From: Streptomyces sp. SID8374
Lineage (GTDB): Bacteria > Actinomycetota > Actinomycetes > Streptomycetales > Streptomycetaceae
Length of the DNA stretch: 64,000 nucleotides
NCBI RefSeq assembly: GCF_009865135.1
Contig: NZ_WWGH01000002.1
Location: forward strand, 1,488,001 to 1,552,000
Direction of reading: 5' to 3'
Shown here: positions 59,717 through 64,000 of the stretch, one piece after another
Layout: each line of letters opens with the position of its first letter
Numbering within the stretch: position 1 is the first letter of the stretch
Made by a program: the position numbers and the translations under genes
Notes under the pieces: model-generated
The model's input: only the letters and a program-made list of their open reading frames with translations
The model's database searches: none
What the model was told of the DNA's origin: nothing

Positions 59717-61186
59717 TCAGGGCGCGATGCCCACCCCGTCGATCCGGCTCCACGCCCGCTCCTGCCCGGCGGTCATGGCGGGCCAGTGGTGGCCGCCCGG
59801 CCGGGGCAGGACCCGGGAGGCGTACGGGGCCGGGCGGAACGCCGGGTCGTAGAAGCAGCCCGTGCCGTACGTCCGGTCGAAGGCGGCGCACGAGGCGGCC
59901 AGCGAGCGCGGGGTGGGCTTGCTCCCGGTGTGCGTCCAGTGGTCCAGAGCGGCGATGGAGTTGGCGTACTCCGCGTCGCTCAGCCCGCTGTGCTCGCTCT
60001 CGCGCGTGAAGCTCTGCACGAGGTGGTGTGCCCGGCCCGCACCCCGGAGCGTGGACCGGTAGGCCGCCTCGTGCTCCACGAAGGCCGTCGGGTCGTCGAT
60101 CGCGTGCAGGGTGAGGACCGGCAGGGAGACCCGGCCGGTGAGGTCGCTGTCCCAGGAGAGGTCCCGGCGGGCGGCGGGGTCGGCCGCGAACCGCTCCACG
60201 CCCGCGTTGAGCGCCCGGTCGTCATGCGAACCGGCGTACCGCACACCCTGGTTGGAGAACGGGTTACGGCCGCCGAGCCGCGTCGAGACGATGTCGCGGA
60301 ACGTGAACGTCGCGAACCGCAGATGCGACTCCAGGGTGCGTTCCGGGATGCCGGTGACGGCGAGGATGTCGTCGAGGTTGCGCTGCTGGAGCGCGGTCCG
60401 CTCGGAGGGCTCGGCGTCGAACCCGGTGCACTCCCGCAGCCGGGCGCGCAGCCCGGCGGCCGTCATCGTGGAGTCCGGGCGGAGCCCCTGCCAGAGCGGG
60501 TACTGCGGCTCGGTGGGGCGCGGGTGGTTGCCGCAGTAGAACTGGTAGACCACGCGCAGGTCGACGCGGTAGTCGTAGCCGCGCGAGCCGCCCCCGAGGA
60601 CGCCGTTGGTCAGCAGCACCCCGTCGTACGCGCCCGGCTTGTGCCCGTACGTCTCCGCCACCTTCGCGGCCACGTCGCCGCCCCAGGACTGGCCGTGCAC
60701 GAAGGTCCGCCCCGGCCTCCCGAACCGGTCGACGAACACCCGGCGCACGCTCTCGGTGTCGGCAGCCGCCATCCGTGTCCCGTAGCCGCCGCGCCGGTAG
60801 GAGGAGCCGGCCCAGGCGTACCCCTCCTTCACCATGACGGCCCAGCGTTCCAGGTCTTCGGTGGAGCGGGACGGGTCGGAGGCCTCGCCCAGGTCGGGGC
60901 CGCCGTGGGCGTGCACGACCAGGGAGCCGTTCCAGCGGGTGGGGACGGCGATGGCGTAGTGCGCCCCCTTGGTGTCCTGCCCGGTGTAGCAACGTGCCTG
61001 GCCGGCCAGCACGGCCGGGCAGCCGGCGGGGGCGGGGGCGGCCGTCTCCGCCCGGGCCAGGGGAGCGTGCCCGGCCGTGGCGAGGAACGCCGCAGCGAGG
61101 AGGGCCGCCAGCGCGGCGGTCCGGCGCCGGCCGCGGCGGTACATCGGGGCGGGGCGGACGGGGACGTGGGGGGTGGTGGTGTGCAC
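59717..61186 (-). CDS. Secreted alpha/beta hydrolase (peptidase-like)
   Basis: The 489-residue protein has a Sec signal peptide (RRTAALAALLAAAFLATAG, cleaved near Ala 45). In the alpha/beta-hydrolase fold, the nucleophile elbow is GQSWGGDVAAK, with HAHGGPDLG as the oxyanion segment. An Asp in HAIDDPTAF and a His in GGHHWPAM may complete the triad. Several Cys pairs suggest disulfides, as in secreted proteins. The substrate is unknown; peptidase or esterase activity is likely. GTG 61186 has AGGAG nine bases upstream; an ATG at 61144 inside the signal region is an alternative. It is divergent from the dppA-like gene. Confidence 0.85.
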   Translation of the reverse strand: MHTTTPHVPVRPAPMYRRGRRRTAALAALLAAAFLATAGHAPLARAETAAPAPAGCPAVLAGQARCYTGQDTKGAHYAIAVPTRWNGSLVVHAHGGPDLGEASDPSRSTEDLERWAVMVKEGYAWAGSSYRRGGYGTRMAAADTESVRRVFVDRFGRPGRTFVHGQSWGGDVAAKVAETYGHKPGAYDGVLLTNGVLGGGSRGYDYRVDLRVVYQFYCGNHPRPTEPQYPLWQGLRPDSTMTAAGLRARLRECTGFDAEPSERTALQQRNLDDILAVTGIPERTLESHLRFATFTFRDIVSTRLGGRNPFSNQGVRYAGSHDDRALNAGVERFAADPAARRDLSWDSDLTGRVSLPVLTLHAIDDPTAFVEHEAAYRSTLRGAGRAHHLVQSFTRESEHSGLSDAEYANSIAALDHWTHTGSKPTPRSLAASCAAFDRTYGTGCFYDPAFRPAPYASRVLPRPGGHHWPAMTAGQERAWSRIDGVGIAP

Positions 61187-61416
61187 GGGCGGGGCTCCTG
61201 GCTCTCTGCACGGCGCTGACGTGTGCCGCGATGCCGGGGATGCTAGAAAGCGGCCGGGCGGCGGGAGAACCCCCGTGCGCGTTGCGTTCATAGTGTTCGC
61301 GCGGCGTGTTCGCACGCCCCCTCAGGAGCCCACCGGAGGGACCTTCGGCCGGTCGGAGCGGTGACAAGGGCACCCTCCCTGGCTCAGCCCGCCGCCGGGG
61401 CGTACGGTGTGGCGGC

Positions 61417-62250
61417 ATGAAGATCCTCATCAGCGCCGACATGGAGGGCGCCACCGGAGTGACCTGGCCGGCCGACGTGCTGCCGGGCACCCCGCAGTGG
61501 GAGCGCTGCCGGCCGATGTTCACCTCCGACGTGAACGCGGCCGCCCTCGGGTTCTACGACGGCGGCGCCGACGAGGTCCTCATCAACGAGGCCCACTGGT
61601 CCATGCGGAACCTGCTCCTCGAGCAGCTGGACGACCGGGTCCAGATGCTCACCGGCCGGCACAAGTCGCTCTCGATGGTGGAGGGCATCCAGCACGGGGA
61701 CGTCGACGGCATCGCCTTCGTCGGCTACCACACCGGCGCCGGTACGGAGGGGGTCCTCGCCCACACCTACCTGGCCAACTCCATCACCGGCGTCTGGCTC
61801 AACGGCGACCGCGCCAGTGAGGGCCTCCTCAACGCCCATGTCGCCGCCGAGTACGGCGTCCCCGTCGTCCTCGTCACCGGCGACGACCTGACCTGCGTGG
61901 ACGCCGGGGGATATGCCCCCGAGGCCCGCAAGGTCGCCGTGAAGGACTACGTATCGCGGTACGCGGCCGTGTGCCGCACCCCGGCCCGTACCGCCGCAGA
62001 CATCCGGACGGCCGCGCGGGACGCCGCCGCGCTCGCCGTCCGCCAGACCCCCGTCACCGGCGGGACGTACACCGTGGAGCTGGAGTTCGACGCCGAGCAT
62101 CTGGCTGCCGCGGCGACCGTGGTGCCCGGCGTCGCGCCCAGCGGTGAGAGGCGCGTCGCCTACACCAGCGGGACGATGTACGAAGGTATCCGCACGTTCA
62201 AGGCGGTGACGACCATCGTGTCGTCCGCCGTGGAGGAACAATATGGCTGA
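61417..62250 (+). CDS. dppA: M55 family D-aminopeptidase (DppA-like)
   Basis: The 277-residue protein aligns by eye with Bacillus subtilis DppA. The metal ligands fall at Asp 8, Glu 10, His 60, His 105 and Glu 135, and the likely nucleophile at His 116. DppA is a self-compartmentalising zinc enzyme that releases D-amino acids from D-Ala-containing peptides, so a role in cell-wall peptide recycling fits. ATG 61417 has only a weak ribosome-binding site, but a TACGGT lies at leaderless distance. The next gene overlaps it by eight bases. Confidence 0.93.
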   Translation: MKILISADMEGATGVTWPADVLPGTPQWERCRPMFTSDVNAAALGFYDGGADEVLINEAHWSMRNLLLEQLDDRVQMLTGRHKSLSMVEGIQHGDVDGIAFVGYHTGAGTEGVLAHTYLANSITGVWLNGDRASEGLLNAHVAAEYGVPVVLVTGDDLTCVDAGGYAPEARKVAVKDYVSRYAAVCRTPARTAADIRTAARDAAALAVRQTPVTGGTYTVELEFDAEHLAAAATVVPGVAPSGERRVAYTSGTMYEGIRTFKAVTTIVSSAVEEQYG

Positions 62251-63586
62251 CGCCCCCGGCCCGCTCGGCCCCGTGGACGAGCAGGCCCTCGACGAAGTGG
62301 TCGCGTTCACGTCCGAACTGATCCGGATCGACACGACCAACCGGGGCGGCGGCGAGTGCCGGGAGCGCCCGGCCGCCGAGTACACCGCCGAGCGGCTCGC
62401 CGGGGCCGGTCTGGATCCGGTGCTCCTGGAGCGCACCCCGGGCCGGACCAACGTCGTCGCCCGGATCCCCGGCACCGACCCGTCGGCCGACGCGCTGCTC
62501 GTCCACGGCCACCTGGACGTGGTGCCCGCCGAGCCCGCCGACTGGTCCGTGCACCCCTTCTCCGGCGAGGTCCGCGACGGGGTGGTGTGGGGGCGCGGGG
62601 CCGTCGACATGAAGAACATGGACGCGATGGTCCTCGCCGTCGTCCGGGGCTGGGCGCGCGAGGGGTTCCGCCCCCGCCGCGACATCGTCATCGCGTACAC
62701 CGCCGACGAGGAGGACAGCGCCGCCGACGGCGCGGGCTTCCTCGCCGAGCAGCACCCCGGACTCTTCGAAGGGTGTACGGAAGGCATCAGCGAGTCCGGT
62801 GCGTTCACCTTCCACGCCGGGCACGGCCTCTCCCTCTACCCGATCGGGGCGGGCGAGCGCGGCACCGCCTGGCTGAAGCTGACCGCCGAGGGCCGGGCCG
62901 GGCACGGCTCCAAGGTCAACCGGGAGAACGCGGTGACCGCCGTGGCGGCCGCCGCCGCCCGGATCGGCGAGCACGAGTGGCCCATCCGCCTCACCCCGAC
63001 CGTACGCTCCGCGATCACCGAGATCGCCGCCCTGCACGGCATCACCGCCGACCTGGACGACCCCGGCTTCGACGTCGCCGAGCTCCTCGCCAAGCTCGGC
63101 CCGGCCGCCACGCTCGTGCAGAACACCATCCGCAACAGCAGCAACCCGACGATGCTGGACGCCGGTTACAAGGTCAACGTCATCCCCGGCCACGCCACCG
63201 CCCTCATCGACGGCCGTACGGTCCCCGGCGGGGACGAGGAGTTCCGCGAGACCCTGGACCGGCTCACCGGCCCCCACGTCTCGTGGGACTTCTACCACCG
63301 CGAGCAGGCCCTCCAGGCCCCGGTCGACTCACCGACGTACGCCAAACTCCGCGCCGCCGTGGAGCGGTTCGACCCCGGCGCGCACACCGTCCCGTACTGC
63401 ATGTCGGGCGGCACGGACGCCAAGCAGTTCGCGAAGCTGGGCATCACCGGCTACGGCTTCTCGCCGCTCAAGATGCCCCCGGGCCTCGACTACCAGGCGC
63501 TCTTCCACGGCGTCGACGAGCGCGTCCCCGTCGACGCCCTCCACTTCGGCGTCCGCGTCCTGGACCACTACCTGCGCACCGCCTGA
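62243..63586 (+). CDS. M20 family zinc peptidase/amidohydrolase
   Basis: The 447-residue protein has M20 metal-site motifs in order: LLVHGHLDVVP, WGRGAVDMKNMDA, YTADEEDSA and, near the C-terminus, the His in LFHGVDERVP. A dimerisation domain is inserted at about 200-330. Such enzymes cleave dipeptides or N-acyl amino acids. The overlap with the DppA-like gene indicates coupled translation and a joint peptide-breakdown function. Confidence 0.93.
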   Translation: MADAPGPLGPVDEQALDEVVAFTSELIRIDTTNRGGGECRERPAAEYTAERLAGAGLDPVLLERTPGRTNVVARIPGTDPSADALLVHGHLDVVPAEPADWSVHPFSGEVRDGVVWGRGAVDMKNMDAMVLAVVRGWAREGFRPRRDIVIAYTADEEDSAADGAGFLAEQHPGLFEGCTEGISESGAFTFHAGHGLSLYPIGAGERGTAWLKLTAEGRAGHGSKVNRENAVTAVAAAAARIGEHEWPIRLTPTVRSAITEIAALHGITADLDDPGFDVAELLAKLGPAATLVQNTIRNSSNPTMLDAGYKVNVIPGHATALIDGRTVPGGDEEFRETLDRLTGPHVSWDFYHREQALQAPVDSPTYAKLRAAVERFDPGAHTVPYCMSGGTDAKQFAKLGITGYGFSPLKMPPGLDYQALFHGVDERVPVDALHFGVRVLDHYLRTA

Positions 63587-63597
63587 TCCGTCTGGCT

Positions 63598-63633
63598 TGA
63601 CCAGCACCCTGACCAGCACCGCCTGACCAGCAC
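63598..63633 (+). repeat. Three-copy short direct repeat
   Basis: TGACCAGCAC occurs at 63598, 63610 and 63624, in the gap after the M20 gene. Spacings of 12 and 14 bases suggest slippage duplication. No function is evident. Confidence 0.6.
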
Positions 63634-63679
63634 TGTTCGACCGATGTCGTTCGACCGGACCCTGGGGGGGACCTCCACC

Positions 63680-64000
63680 GTGAACACCGTGCCCGAAGCC
63701 CCGTACGGCTCCTGGCCGTCGCCGATCGACGCGGCCCTCGCCGCCTCGCACGACGGCCGCCCCGACCACCTCTCCACCGTCGGCGACGAGGTGTGGTGGA
63801 CCGAGCCGCGCCCGGCCGAAGGCGGGCGCCGGGCCCTGGTGCGCCGGCGCCCTGACGGCACCACGGCCTCCGTGCTGCCCGCCCCGTGGAACCCGCGCAG
63901 CCGGGTGATCGAGTACGGCGGACAGCCCTGGGCGGGCGCGGTGCGCGAGGAGGGCGGGCCGCTCGTCGTCTTCGTCCACTTCGCCGACCAGCGGCTGTAC
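63680..64000 (+). CDS. Probable S9-family (prolyl-oligopeptidase-like) peptidase, N-terminal part (cut by window edge)
   Basis: Only 107 codons are visible. The frame begins NTVPEAPYGSWPSPIDAALA and continues with DEVWWTEPRPAEGGRRALVRR, SRVIEYGGQPWAGAV and VVFVHFADQRLY. These look like beta-propeller blades at the start of acylaminoacyl/dipeptidyl peptidase-type S9 enzymes. The catalytic domain would lie beyond the edge. GTG 63680 follows a G-run ribosome-binding site; ATG 63644 is in the same frame. Its neighbours are peptide-degrading genes on the same strand. Confidence 0.7.
   Translation, partial: MNTVPEAPYGSWPSPIDAALAASHDGRPDHLSTVGDEVWWTEPRPAEGGRRALVRRRPDGTTASVLPAPWNPRSRVIEYGGQPWAGAVREEGGPLVVFVHFADQRLY

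Overview
This window is high-GC chromosomal DNA that looks like Streptomyces or a close relative. Coding genes end their codons almost always in G or C, GTG starts are common, and only two genes carry the rare leucine codon TTA. The gene set is typical of the genus: a fused Ada-AlkA repair protein with Ogt, a complete ethylmalonyl-CoA pathway operon, a secreted tripeptidyl-aminopeptidase-type hydrolase, and a Ser/Thr kinase. I see no rRNA, tRNA, CRISPR array, insertion sequence or phage gene.

Layout. 1-3160: a minus-strand run of a TTA-containing LuxR-type regulator, an enoyl-CoA hydratase and a two-gene ABC exporter (the permease is cut by the window edge). 3583-10.4 kb: an inositol-monophosphatase-family phosphatase, a FAD oxidoreductase, a ThrE-type exporter, a macrodomain protein and the ada-alkA/ogt pair. 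10.5-14.6 kb: a Gdt1/TMEM165-type metal transporter behind a yybP-ykoY (Mn2+) riboswitch, a thioredoxin-fold ferredoxin, a sirtuin, a Nudix hydrolase and a glycerate kinase. 14.6-20.2 kb: a short PucR-type regulator and an overlapping five-gene branched-chain-amino-acid-type ABC operon. 20.3-25.9 kb: a secreted beta-helix glycosidase, a Ser/Thr kinase fused to a LivJ-like sensor, and a lipoprotein. 26.4-29.0 kb: methyltransferase, DUF1796 protein and PIG-L deacetylase, with a DasR-like site upstream.

29.0-36.8 kb: phosphatidylserine synthase and decarboxylase, then ccr, ecm, mcl, mch and an acyl-CoA dehydrogenase. Together the last five turn crotonyl-CoA into glyoxylate and propionyl-CoA. 37.2-50.7 kb: mostly single genes, namely an acetyltransferase, a membrane-anchored Mrr-type nuclease, a TetR regulator, a double 3-hydroxyacyl-CoA dehydrogenase, a TTA-containing HEAT-repeat protein, a tripeptidyl aminopeptidase, a radical SAM protein behind a LexA box, an SRPBCC protein, an MFS pump with a beta-sandwich tail, a LysR regulator and an aldo/keto reductase.

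50.9-59.7 kb: a catabolic locus that appears to be governed by its own LacI-family repressor. Two transcription units, one with a cytosolic solute-binding-like protein and a FAH-family dehydratase, the other with a CoA-transferase, an MHS symporter, a MaoC hydratase and a ketoglutarate-semialdehyde-type dehydrogenase, carry the same double operator. This is the best candidate here for an undescribed system: uptake of an organic or sugar acid and its breakdown to 2-oxoglutarate. 59.7-64 kb: peptide-degrading genes (secreted alpha/beta hydrolase, DppA-type D-aminopeptidase, M20 peptidase and the start of an S9-like peptidase).
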